A stretch of 64,000 nt of DNA from NCBI GenBank assembly GCA_021234155.1, contig JAJEKV010000041.1:9505018-9569017 (forward strand). The letters run 5' to 3'. Source of the stretch: Isoetes taiwanensis. Its lineage: Eukaryota > Streptophyta > Lycopodiopsida > Isoetales > Isoetaceae. Below the pieces are notes generated by a model. That model saw nothing but the letters and a program-made list of their open reading frames with translations, searched no databases and had not been told where the DNA came from. Position 1 is the first letter of the stretch, and the number at the start of each line of letters is the position of its first letter. The position numbers and the translations under genes are program-made. Shown here in pieces: positions 43,330 through 55,368 of the stretch.

Positions 43330-43690
43330 TTATCTCATGAATGATAAGGGGTATGTTATTTAGAGAACAGGGTACGTTATTTGAAACAGGGTATGTTATT
43401 TGGAATGGGGTATTATTTGTAACAGGGTATTATTTGGGTATGATCTGAAATAGGGTATCACCTGAACAGGGTATTATCTCTTACGAATGATAACAGGGTA
43501 TGGATTCCCATTCTTTGAATGGGGGATTGCGACACCAGCTTAATAGGGTATTATCATGCAAATGAGGAAAAGGGGGATTGTGGCCAAATACCCTGATTCC
43601 AAAAATACATTGTATCCCCCGTTGTTTGACAGAAAAGGGGGATTTCATAGGTATTTTTTGGGGTATTTTCTAGGGTATTGGAGCACCTTT
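43330..43690. repeat. Degenerate GGGTATTAT/GGGGGATT repeats
   Basis: Irregular units of ACAGGGTATTATTT, AACAGGGTATG and AAGGGGGATTGTGG repeat every 15-40 bp. Composition resembles 3956-4380. Confidence 0.6.
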
Positions 43691-44224
43691 TTCGTTGTGT
43701 TACTATGTCTTCTTGGTAGAGGCAGATTCATATTTGGGCTAGTTTTGTGGAGAATCCACTCTTCCATTGTCATTAGACAAATGGTATAATTTACCGCTGA
43801 AATCACCACCATATAAATCAAGCCCACCAGCACCATATAAATCAAGCCCACCAGCACCTTCTTACGTTCTGCATGACACTGGGCCACTTTTCTATACAAA
43901 GAAAGAATGAAAGGATCGATAGGTCTTTAGAACCTTGCTGAATGAATCTCAGCTGCTAAGAAAATCGCAGCCTTAACCTGAATTCAATTGTACAATTCAT
44001 GCAGCATGCAAAAATTTGCAAAAATTTGCAGCATGCTCTAAGAACCAGTGAAGGCAACCTTGACGTGCTTGTTGAATCACAAGAATGGACAAGAATCCCC
44101 TTTTTTTTCTTTTTTTTTTTTTTTAATGTGGGCCTGCCCTCGACGTGCTTGTTGAATCTTCACCACGTTAGAGTAGGAGACGTGAGAACAGAGCTCGGAT
44201 CGCCTTGCCTTGAGCTTCAACAAA

Positions 44225-44943
<719 letters not shown>

Positions 44944-46575
44944 ATATTTTGCTTTCACCTTAAACCATCAACAACATGCTTGTGGCAGCGTTATGTTCAC
45001 TTAATCTTTGATTGTGGTTGTTTAGTTATTTGGTTAACTCCTCCAACTGACAGCACTAGTGAGAAATGCCTATCTATTGTGGGCTAAAAAGGCTAATTGA
45101 TCCATATACTCCTTGAGATGTAATCCTCTAAATTCTTCTATATTAAATGCTTTAAAATTTGATCAAACTTTCAACGCCTTGCTGTTCCATATATAACTAA
45201 CTACCTTCACATAAGAAAATATGCATTTACCTTTTTAAGGCAAACATAGGATGCTATGCCTTTCATGTTCATAAGACTTTATCTTGCAATAATGCTTCAT
45301 AACCTTAAAATTTTTGTAATATGCTACTTTAACTATCAAGAGGTAATGATATTCTTTGAAGTCGAGGTTCCTAGACAAAATGAGGCCGAAAACCTAACTC
45401 CGAGATTGAGTGATGGAACATTTATCTCATTACATTCAACACCTAGACAAAAGCAGTTTATTTCTCTTTCCAAAATTCAACATGACAATATAGCAATTTG
45501 TTAACACAATATCCATACACTTTATATCATGGAACGTAGATTGTTTAGTAGATTTAGGGCCTTCACTTTCATTTATGACACGCATTTGGCTTCATGAATA
45601 GTTTTAATTGAATTTCAATATTGAACATTAGTTACAATGCGACAATTTCTACGGATCTCTCCAGGAGTCATTACAGGGCTCTCGTAGGATGGCTGCAGTC
45701 ATGCCCTTTCTAAAGATGTACTCAGCATTGAGGCACAATTCTGCATAATAACGACGCATTTGAAATGCAAAATAAAAGTCTCACAGCTCCATATTCGTGC
45801 TCAACAAATGCTTGCTTACAAAACTGGGATTGATTTATAGGAGGCGGCTCAGTCAGAGCTAAATCAACCGAGCCAACTCCATGGTCAAGTCTATTGTGGG
45901 CATCTGCTTGTTTTGTTTTTATTGGAATTGATGGTCAATTCGGCCATCAAAAACTCGAGTTGAAAATTGCTAACCTTGCCATGTGGCAACACAACAGTTT
46001 TTCCAACAAGAACGACAAGGCATTGAAATACATGCCACTTTCGCATGTCTTCAAGTTAGAGATAATGGGCGTCCTCACGCCCTCTCCTCTCTTTATGTTG
46101 ATGTTGTCATATGTTTTGTTTTCCTTTGAATGTAATTTCAATTGTTGTTTTCTTTTACTTTTTTAGAGGCGGATATCAAGTTTAAAGGCCTATACGTAAG
46201 GCATTTGCACTTTCTCAGCATCCATTGTTGGTATAAACAACTTAAGTTTGATAATCTTTCTTTACAGATCTAGCATTAGATATTATAAGTTACGAGATCT
46301 CGCATTACATATTATAAGTTGATGCCCAAAAAAGTGGATAATAAGAATATTCTTTTGTTGCATTCCATCATCTTTGATGGTAATGCAGGTTGGAACTTCC
46401 TTATTAAATGATTTCTTGATGCATGCAACACATGTATTTGGTGCTAAAACAGGTCTGCTGAGTTCTCTCTTTAATATTGTGAACAATATAAGTATCTTCC
46501 TTTATGCATGTGTTTTTGCATTTGTTATTACTTTTTGGGTTGCTCAAAGGGCAAACCCTCAAAAAACAAAAAAGC
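44944..46575. other. Intergenic, no gene seen
   Basis: Downstream of the ARF gene. ORFs near 45256, 45894 and 46374 are short, unsupported and without motifs. The 3' end of the ARF transcript must lie in the first few hundred bases but no clear signal stands out. Confidence 0.4.
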
Positions 46576-46579
46576 CTAG

Positions 46580-46745
46580 GAACAGCTAGCCTAGGCAAAC
46601 AACCATACTAGCAGTCCAAGTTACCTCACCTTATCATTCTGTACAGTAGCTGAGCTAACTAAAGACAGTACACTCAACAATAGTTTCAAGTCAAATGACT
46701 TAATCAGGTTTCATATATCCAAAAGTATATTTACTTTACAATGTT
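46580..46745. repeat. Diverged copy of a repeat found in each tandem unit
   Basis: GAACAGCTAGCCTAGGCAAA...GCAGTCCAAGT...GTACAGTAG(C/T)...TAATCAGGTTTCA recurs at about 48672-48850, 56311-56490 and at the window end. This outer copy is clearly more diverged than the copies in the tandem units. Confidence 0.8.
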
Positions 46746-47039
46746 ATTAAATCCATTGTCCACAAAGTTACTCATCAATACCTTAATGTCTCTTGCAGCA
46801 TTAGCAGGATCCGAATTTATGTATAAAAGGGCATAACCTATGATAAAGCCACATTTCTGGCTTGAAAGTAAGGTCTGCAGCTACATGCATGTATGTACTT
46901 GATTGCTTTAAAGGGTAAGGTTTCCCTTTTATCATACTTACTGGTCTGATGAAAGAACCTAACCATGTATGTTAGATAGATAGCTTAGATGATATTCTAT
47001 TTTTCTGTTCTATGGATGATTATGGTTGATGTTTGTGAG

Positions 47040-47560
47040 CTCCTATGTATTGGGAAGGGGGGTAGGGACCCTAAAGGCCTTAGTAGATCATGTACCTAGT
47101 TAGCCTTCATAATTCCCAAATTATTGCAGCCTGTGCATAAGAGCCCGCCTGGCTGTGGGTGGCGAGGCTAGACCGGCATATAAGGAGGACATGTCCAGCT
47201 ATAGACTAATCCCTTTGGTGTGTAAAGCCTATCGGGTATCTTAATGGGCTAGGCCTGATGGCTTGCCACTGAGTGTGGGCATGGCATGGGTTCGACACCT
47301 CTTGGGTGATGCGTCACCTTCAATGGAGTTCAAGTTGTAGACGAGCAGTGGCTCTCTACCTGTAATTGGCATGCGTGCCTCTGAAGGGAGTGATCTCCTC
47401 CTGCCTCATCGGGACTGGGGAGATACAATCCAGGAGTAGCCCCTTTGGCTATGCACCCGCAGGCTATGGTCAAGCCCCAAGACTTATCAGCCTATTCTGC
47501 AAAGTATGCACAGGAGGTCCGGTCCAGGTTATTAAACATGTACTACACAGCATGATCCAG
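47040..47560 (+). repeat. Degenerate solo/partial LTR related to the chromovirus LTR
   Basis: GGGGGGTAGGGACC, GCAGCCTGTGCATAAGAG, GGGCTAGGCCTGATGGC, GGGTTCGACACCTCTTGGGTG and CTGCAAAGTATGCACAGGAGG align in order with the chromovirus LTR (for example 6965-7515) but with heavy divergence and deletions. It is an older member of the same or a sister family. Confidence 0.75.
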
Positions 47561-47738
47561 CCATGTCATACTATATTTACAATTATTTCCTTTGCTTCTA
47601 GGTTCACATACACACTTGAAATATGGACAGAAGCTCCTCCATACTCTTTCCAAGTAAAAATTGTCCCTTGGAATTGTTGAATATGCCATATGTCCTTTTT
47701 GTCTTATATAGATGCTGTCGTCCTTACTACATCTCTTA

Positions 47739-48408
47739 TCAAAAATATAGGTCAATTCTAAGCTTGATTCTCTCCTTGTGGATTATTTTTTCCATGCTTT
47801 CTGCTGCTGTCTTGGCCATGTTTTCCTGCTCAGGAATAATTTCTCCCAACATGATCCATGCTTCTCTCGATATAGGTGCAAGTTCTCCAAAGTTTTTGGT
47901 ATGCCATATGCCCTGATTGCAGAACATTGCGTGCCCTTCCACTAACCTTTCAGGTATCAAAGGAAAAAAAGATAGTTGTGAAGGGTAAAACTAAAATCTG
48001 TATCATCATCATCCTTATCATTACTTGCCTTGCTGCCTAAGGCATTTTTTTCTTCTTCTGACACAGGGATTCCCCAAAAGGGTCATCATCTACATCTGGT
48101 CCCTGTTTTTGTGCCATTTTTTGGACTAGTGCTTTATTGAGGCATGACCCTTTCATCTTATTAGCTTTCTCCAAGCAGGTACACCTCAAAAAAAACTGTT
48201 CTTTGGCTTTGTCCTCCTCTATAGTGCACTTATACACTTTGTTGGGAAGCTCCTGATATATCTCTTCAACTATTTTACTTGCATCTTCCCATTCTGGCCC
48301 TACTTTGTTGATGATGGGAACCAAAGTCAACCAGTCACTGAAGCCTAAATGTCTGATGGTAGATATGTCTTCAGGATTTCTCATTGTCTCCTTCGCAATG
48401 ATAAGCAT
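47739..48408 (-). pseudogene. Decayed coding region of unknown family, in every tandem unit
   Basis: A 123-codon frame (48408-48037) has LGFSDWLTLVPIINKVGPEW, EEIYQELPNKVYKC and an acidic end DVDDDPFGE. A-run and T-run indels near 48050 and 47965 shift frame, after which coding-like sequence continues as PLIPERLVEGHAMFCNQGIW, GELAPISREAWIMLGEII and EQENMAKTAAESMEKII to about 47740. The composition is protein-like across all three frames, so this is one former gene of more than 230 codons, possibly a retroelement gag-like protein. I do not recognise it. Copies: 55382-56051 and 63041-63710. Confidence 0.5.
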
Positions 48409-48419
48409 ATGTTACATTA

Positions 48420-49760
48420 AGCTTCCTTATGCAGCACAAGAGTGCTTCGCAAATAACTTGGCATTGAATTTTGCTTTTTTCATACCCCGTAGGTCCAATG
48501 TCTCTATTCCAAGTAGGTGGAATAAATTCAATCTCGACTTTAGCTTGAGCTTCATCACTATCCGGAAGTCATATATCATAAATTTTATTAATACACTTTA
48601 TCAGCTCAAGTAATTACCATTAGGCAAGGTGCATCACTGGTAAAACTATACTATCCAAAAAAAAAAAAATCGGGAACAGCTAGCCTAGGCAAACAACCAT
48701 ACTAGCAGTCCAAGTCACTTCGATCAATCCCTTGATAAACTTATCATTATGTACAGTAGTCGAGCTAACTAAAGACAGTACACCCAACAATGGTCCCAAA
48801 TCAAATGCCTTAATCAGGTTTCAAATATCCAAAGGTATATTTACTTTACAACTATTTTTTCATGCGGGTCATGCAATACTGCAAGAAATACTCAACAAGG
48901 AGTCTTTGCAATCATGTATGTTTGCCAGATGCATACTTGCGTATCTGTCAACAAAGGGTAAGATTTTTCTTTAAGCTACTTTTCAGAAGTTCTTGCTATT
49001 TTATTCCTCTTTTATATTATTTCCTTGCTCTTTTGTTTTTCAATAAGACTGGGGGCATAAATACTGATATAACTTTCGTTCCTACGATTTTCAGTATCTC
49101 TAATATATAGCCCGAAACCGATTCTTATTTAGGCTACTAGTATCATCTAGCCTCTTATTGTATTTCCTTCTACATTTCTTTTCAAAAGGTTTTCAGCTTT
49201 TCAACAAGAAGATAAGCATATTTATTATCTAACTTTTACTATTTATACTTCTCAATTAATTTTTACTGGCAGGAGGACAGCATGTATGTTTAATCAATGT
49301 TTAATATGCAGAGTCACTATGTCAAAACTCCTGCATATGTATTCACTATCTTTTTCAAGGCCCCATATTTTCCATATATGCTAAACTGTTAAAGCATAAA
49401 TCATACTCTAATGCACCACACAGTATGTAATAAACTTAAACCAGATATTATTTTCCCATACCATCTTCACCATTCTGTACATAAGATTCCCTGTCTTTGT
49501 TGCACTAAAAAATAAGTGAAGCAACTGCCATTATGACCTCTTTTACTTCATATATATCTGTTTCATCAAAACTCGACCTCTATAAGGGGTCTTAGCCTGT
49601 TTATGATGGACAAAACTACATATTTAAACTTATAAAACTTGCTGATAATTTTTATTTTTATTTTTTTTTTAATTTAAGTAATATGAAAGAACCAGTTTTC
49701 CATAAGAAGCTTTGTCTCTTTTCTGTTGTAGTTGGCTAGCAGCCTGCAAAGGCCATTCAT
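48420..49760. other. Non-coding part of tandem unit 1
   Basis: Contains the shared repeat at 48672-48850 with an A-run before it, then AT-rich DNA. Short ORFs at 48732-49110 are unsupported. The same holds in unit 2 (about 56060-57400). Confidence 0.4.
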
Positions 49761-50214
49761 TCTTCAAGATTTTGTGTATGATCCTTTACTTTCCTTTGAG
49801 CTACAACCTAGCATAACAACAAAAACGTACAATGGAAAAAGAAATGCCCGGTACCTGCAGCCAACCATGTAAAGATTGGCAATAAGCTTGGTAATGATAC
49901 AAGGGCCAAAAGGTACATTGGGCATTTCTTGGCTCTTTGACCCTTGCCCATTGTACCTTTTGCTCTTGATCGATATAAGCTTACCGAGAAAATATAAGAT
50001 CAAATACACATGATAATACAGTCAACCTTCTCGTTTCTATATTAGTATTCATTATTTCCAGCATCTACAAACATCTTAGTTTTATTTTTCTATAGTATGA
50101 TCAACCTGTAATCACCACTAATATATGGCATCGGCTTATTCCCTGCCAGTATTCTTGGTTGTCGATAAATGAACATGCTATATTATACCTAATTTTAGCC
50201 CCTCCTCAGTTCTA

Positions 50215-50500
50215 AATCTTGCTCATATTGAGTCTCGGGAACAAAGTGTTCAGTATTTACTCCACCTCTATCATAACTTGAAGGTTTTCTATTTGAGTAC
50301 CCTCCTCTTTTGGCAGCATATCCAGAGTTTCCCACCAAAGTTACGTTTAGTATCGTACCCTCTGCCTCTGCCTCTTTTATCCATATCTAGTTTCTCCAAC
50401 TCAATCGATTCTAAACAGCAAAGTAATTCCCTGTTTGTTTTTTCACTTCTTCCTCTTCTGATTCCTGGCTATCAAATTTGTAACTCATTATTTTAGGGTA
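50215..50500 (-). pseudogene. Coding-like remnant, glycine/arginine-rich
   Basis: Minus-strand reading gives MSYKFDSQESEEEEVKKQTG, then in another frame ELEKLDMDKRGRGRGYDTKR, and then KRGGYSNRKPSSYDRGGVNT. Three frames joined by small indels suggest a decayed RGG-type nucleic-acid-binding or gag-like protein. Unit 2 copy at about 57865-58145. Confidence 0.35.
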
Positions 50501-50859
50501 AGGGTAATCCAAGATACCTTTACCTTGCTTAATGTTGCATGCCAATTGCAGTGGTCTTCAAGGTCAGACAATCTCCAACAATCTTTGGGGAAGCTCAATA
50601 CCTAATAGGCCGTCTTCAATCTTATTTCCGTCATTAATTCTGGTGATAAAGTCTGTCTATGCTCAACCCATATTTTTCCTTTTATAGTTCTTTATCACAA
50701 TATTATCAATATGACCTTAGCTATAAGATAGACATAATATATTATTCCTAAAAAAAATTAAGGACTATTTATAGTTCTATCTATACCTCAGTCTTTCTAG
50801 GGAGGTATAGCTTTGCTTAACTGTTTATCCCAAGTGTTAACATGTGCAACAAACCTTAA

Positions 50860-50893
50860 CACATACCCCCAAAAAAAAAAAAAAAAAAAAAAA
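50860..50893. repeat. Poly-A run
   Basis: C-run then more than 20 A residues; the unit 2 copy (about 58517-58543) is longer. It could be a retroposon tail or simple repeat. Confidence 0.6.
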
Positions 50894-50899
50894 CCTAGT

Positions 50900-52900
50900 A
50901 TCCTAGGTCAAGATCAGCTTCAGTCAATCCATCTACAATCTTATCAATCCAAAAATTTGAACGCGTTCAAACTTGGTACGTGTGTTCATTTAGTCTATTA
51001 TCCAATGTAAAATTTGAGACAGAAGTATCTTAGTAACCATGTAAACTTAGTCATTAATATACCTTAATTTCCCATGCTAGTTATACAGTGTTAAACAGAG
51101 CCCATGAAGACATGTGATTAGAGCCAAAATGCTAGTACTTGTGCCAAATAGACTATGTAGCAACATTATATTGACGTTGAGAATTCAAGATATTAGTATT
51201 TTTATATGATTCAATCACTATTTTCGTTGCACAAGGCCCACAGTTATCCAGCACTACAATGAGACAGAATAAAAGATAGGTGGTTTAACCATTAAGAAAT
51301 CTATGTTTGAAAACTAGGCCGAGCTCCATCAATGTAGCAAAGAGTATGTAGCCTTTATGTTGAAGTAAAGACCATTGATCCCTGTATGAACTTTATTGAC
51401 ACGGCATTTTCATGCTCTAACGAGCATGTTCATTTTACAAAAAAACTCGTAATGTAAAAGGAATAAGCAGGAATCAAATCTGCCATTATCTCTAAATATC
51501 AATTAAAAAATAGCAGCATATCAGATAGTAACAACATGACAACTTCTTTCAGGAATAAAATCTCAAGGGAATCTGGCATTTACATGTATTCATAAAAAGA
51601 AAGACTTAAAGCAGATGAAAATTGTTTCTGCTTTATTTTTGCAGTAAATAGAATTGTAGCAGAATTTTCCATTTACAATCAATCATGTGCACATGTTCAG
51701 AATGAGGTCACAAACTAGAAAATAATAGGCAGTTACAACCTGGCTTGTCTTTGACAACTTGAACCAAACGCCTTGCATAACTGGCCAGATATTTGAGTCA
51801 TGTGATCATAGTAGCAAAGCCATATTAGCTAATGTTGTTTCTTACAGCTCCACCTCCAAATTACTCCTAGCTTTAACACAAACAGGAACAAAGAAATGAC
51901 AAGGGCATGAGAGGTTCGGTACCTGTAGCCAAACAACATGACATTAGCAATAATCTTGGTAATGCATGTAGGGCCAAAAGGTACAATGAAGCCTCGCGGT
52001 TTATCACCGTTTAGCCTTTGTAACTCTTTGCTCTGCATGTTCAAAATAGGGGTATTCATAGAGGGGTGCATTTATAGAAAAATAAGCACAGATGCATATA
52101 TTCTTAAGCCTTATTAGGCACAGATATTAATTGTGAGAAATCCTTGTAAGTTCTAGCTATAGTCCATGCAAATAAACTGGAGCCATTCTTAAGTAAAGAT
52201 TAAGTAAAAGGCGTCATCTTAAGCCCTGGAATTTTAATCTATACAAGTAAAAATAACCGAAATAGCTTATTGTTGTCTTGATCAGAGTTATACTGCATCA
52301 TCATGTTGTGTTTCAAGAATGGAAAGCTCAGCATCTGCCTCAATTTAATTCGAACAACATTTGTAAGTGTTGGCTCTGCCAATTTCTTGCTGCCAGATGT
52401 GCTTTTTGCCATAGCAGAGATACGATTTTGCCTCTACCGTGGTAGTTCAGAGTTGGTCGCTTGCAAGCATTTTTCTACTAGAGCTTCTTCGTCTGAGCAG
52501 GAACTAAAGGGTTTCGTCTGAATCCATCCAATGCCGTTTTATATTGGGAACCCTAAATTTAGAAATGAAACCCTAATCAAGGAAGGAAGATTCGTGGCTG
52601 CATTCTTGCATGCTTAAGCAGATATCCCCTGGGCTAGAAAATCTAAATCATGAAGAAATGATAGTGGTACAGTATCAGATTCGTAGGAATATGGCATGGA
52701 GCCAGCTAAATGTGGAGATCTGCACATAGCCTGTCTCATACATCCTGTAATACAACTGCCTTATAGTAATGAGTAGCAAAATCCATCTTGTAGATCTCGG
52801 AACAGACCAAGAAGCAAATTCGTGGCCATAGATATATCAAAGGTAACGATGAACTGCAAAACATATGAGCTCCTACCCAGGCTCAAACTCGTAAGGGAGG
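50900..52900. other. Non-coding part of tandem unit 1
   Basis: AT-rich DNA with only the exon-like segment at about 51920-52060 standing out. ORF 52303-52521 (plus) is hydrophobic, with no motif and no start context. Confidence 0.4.
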
Positions 52901-53135
52901 TAGAATGATGGCTGGGCTCAAGATAGAGCAGACCGAGATATAACAATGGCGGGGCTGGCTATAGACAACGGCTAGGGTTGACCACTCCATCCAACCCCTC
53001 CTGTGCATATTTTGCAGATAGGCTAGATCAGGCTCCGGCATGACTATAACCTATCAGAGACATAGTCTCATGCATTGAGGCTACCCCGGGTTGCATCTCC
53101 CCGGTCTGATCCCGAGGGGTTCACCTAGATTATGG
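52870..53135 (-). repeat. Inverted fragment of a chromovirus-type LTR
   Basis: On the minus strand CTGCAAAATATGCACAGGAGGGG and GGATGGAGTGGTCAACCCTAGCC match the chromovirus LTR words CTGCAAAGTGTGCACAGGAGG and GGATGGAGTGGACAACCCTAACC near 7486-7535. Copy in unit 2 at about 60525-60790. Confidence 0.7.
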
Positions 53136-53585
53136 AGTATGAAACATGTGAGTGCACTAAATGGGTTTTTCTATTGCCTCTCTGGTACCGTATACGTAAG
53201 AAAAATATAAGGTTTTTATAGTTTGAATGTCGTACGGATACCAGAGGGAGTGTGGTTGTGCCAGTCTTCGATTCATATTCATATTGTAAGGGTCCATCAT
53301 TTTTTGTGAGCATCTACTGTTGGGGATTCTGTGATAATATGATATAAGATTACTAGAAAAAAAAAATTTGGAATTATCTATGGTTTTTGGGTTGCTTTTT
53401 CCGGGGATAGTTTTCCGGCGATGGGTGGAGCTTAGGAACGGAGTGGTGGGCTTGGGGAAGGGGGGTTTGGAGCGGATGGAATCGGCGGAAGACGGAGCGG
53501 CAGGTAGACAGGGGTTTGAAGACGGGGGTTTGAAGACGGTTTGAAGAAAGGTAAGAAAGGGGTTTGAAGACGGTTGCAAGCTGCA

Positions 53586-53735
53586 AAGTTGCCTCAGGAT
53601 TTTCCTTTCGTGGGTTCTTTTGCCATTTTAATTTCGTCAATTTTTGGCAAGCACAGTATGAGCTACACCGAATTGTGCAAAGTTGCCTCAGGATTTTCCT
53701 TCTGTGGGTTCTTCTGCAACTCTAATTTCGGCAGA
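53586..53735 (+). repeat. Direct repeat of ~54 bp, two copies
   Basis: AAAGTTGCCTCAGGATTTTC and the following ~35 bases occur at about 53584-53640 and 53676-53732. Just upstream (53510-53575) GACGGGGGTTTGAAGACGG words repeat. Unit 2 copies near 61239-61391. Confidence 0.75.
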
Positions 53736-54218
53736 TGGAATTGAAAATGTTGGTCACAAATTAAGGACATGGAGTCACTGTAATATAATTGCTAAGGCCA
53801 AATTGTTCGTTGAGCAACCTCCTACACCAGCTACGTTACCTAAAAATTATGGCATCCATCTACCTCTGGCATGCCCCCAATTTTGAATATGTGGTCTTCG
53901 GCTATAGCTGGGCTTTGCTGTAAAATTCAGAAATAGTTATAGCCAAGGGTGGACTGCCTAATTTGCAACGGAGGCAAATAATAGCAGTAAAATCGCAACA
54001 ACGCATAAATTTGCCGGAATAAGTAGAGAGCTCAAATTCAAGCAATAAAATACGCCGAATTTGGCCCAATTCTGACAGTCTTCCCACGCCCATTCAAACA
54101 GTAGCCGAGCGTCATCTGCTTGTCACGGAGAAAGAAAAATTGTGAGATCCAGAAGTGTATGATGCTCCAATACCAATGCTTGGAGAAACTTGCCCAGACC
54201 AATTCCAATCTCGGCTGT

Positions 54219-54250
54219 GTAGATTGTTACAGAATTCTGTAACAATCTAC
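54219..54250. repeat. 32-bp perfect palindrome
   Basis: The left half is GTAGATTGTTACAGAA, followed directly by its exact reverse complement. Conserved in unit 2 at about 61878-61909. Confidence 0.9.
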
Positions 54251-54689
54251 CTCTTAATACATGTAGCTGAAACAACATATTTCTAAGGCCTTTGATTCAC
54301 TTCCAACCTATTTCTTTGAAAATTTTGGCAAAAGCAGAGATGATTCAATTGGCATGTCACAGACCAAATGTATTGCAAAGAAAAACTTTAGACTGGTCAA
54401 TTATCAACGAAGAGCAGACCTATGATTTGGGTGCGCCTAAGGGGTCTCAATAAATGAAATTAAAATGATTCAAAGTCGTCTAAAGTCTGGCCTTAAACAT
54501 TAGATTTAGACAGATGCTTATTTCTTTGTGATTCGTGAAGTAGCAATTGAAGATCTAATTTTGGGATATAGGGGATGACCAAGCCATAGATCGTGCAAAT
54601 GATTTAAAAACTGGCAGAAATTATGCCTGGAAGTTATGGTAGATAATCTATATTGCATAGGGTTGTTGATGCATAAGGCATATGCTGGA

Positions 54690-55049
54690 AATAGTTGTCC
54701 CAAGATCTCACACAAGCAAACAGATTCAACAGTTCTACAAGTTGGATCAAGGGAACCTATCAATGACCAAATATACAGAAGAATTTATGAGACTAAGGTT
54801 AAATGTACAAAGGATCACGGAGCGGTGGACGACTATATTGAGGGGTTGAACAGCAAGATTAAAAGACCAGTCCGGGCCATCAACCCGAAGACAGATGGGG
54901 AGGCCGAGGACAAAGCTTTGAGCTTAGAGGAAGCACCGCCGACTAGGGCAGAAACAAGCATTCTACAAGGGAAAAGCAACAGACTTTTATCTGCCCAAGC
55001 AGACATCGAGGATGTTCTCTATGCCACGATGCATGGCATGTACACATGA
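54690..55049 (+). pseudogene. gag remnant related to the chromovirus gag
   Basis: Two frames give KYTEEFMRLRLNV-like and VDDYIEGLNSKIKRPVRAIN, EAEDKALSLEEAP, matching chromovirus gag [42 protein letters not shown] in order. It is frame-shifted and truncated. Unit 2 copy at 62349-62708. Confidence 0.8.
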
Positions 55050-55368
55050 CCACAGGGGGGTTCATGATGAGGTAAGCATGATCATGCGTAATGATGGGAT
55101 CGTTTGGGACACTCCCTAGCTTAAGCCCCCAGAGGCATGAGGCAATTGTAATAGTACACGATCAATGGGATCTTGTACAAGGTAGCACCCGATCATGGGC
55201 GATGATAGGAACGTCTTAAACGATTCTTAAGCTCAAATCCTATGGGCCATGATCGAGTGCAACGTAGTAGGGATAACCTTGAGCTAATAGGTCGGCTCAA
55301 GGAGGTAATTAGGGGGTGGTCCCCTAAAACCACAAACTTAATAACTAAACTAATATAATGTGCTTCTG
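55050..55368 (+). other. Retrotransposon 3' UTR remnant at the unit end
   Basis: Includes GGGGGTGGTCCCCTAAAACCAC (about 55311), matching the chromovirus 3' UTR at 38868. No polymerase sequence lies between it and the gag remnant, so a large internal deletion joined gag to the 3' end. Unit 2 copy 62709-63027. Confidence 0.65.

Larger units (their letters stand above)
49840..52060 (-). pseudogene. Two related exon-like segments in the tandem unit
   Basis: At about 52060-51920 and 49960-49860 (minus strand) two segments read VPFGPTCITKIIANVMLFGY and VPFGPCIITKLIANLYMVGC, each ending CAG/GTACC as a splice donor. They are ancient duplicates of one exon about 2 kb apart. The family is not recognised. 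Copies in unit 2 are at about 59715-59575 and 57610-57505. Confidence 0.4.
47726..55368. repeat. Tandem unit 1 (7,643 bp)
   Basis: ACTACATCTCTTATCAAAAA begins the unit and recurs at 55369 and 63028, and everything after it matches in order. Differences between units 1 and 2 are sparse substitutions and small indels. The left edge is a sharp break: bases before 47726 differ from those before 55369 and 63028, which match each other. Subfeatures are listed separately. Confidence 0.95.

Noticed and set aside
53157-53640. Minus-strand proline/serine-rich ORFs (and the 172-aa version at 60781-61299)
   Set aside because: The ORF structure changes between the two near-identical units through small indels, and the sequence is low-complexity; no sign of coding constraint.
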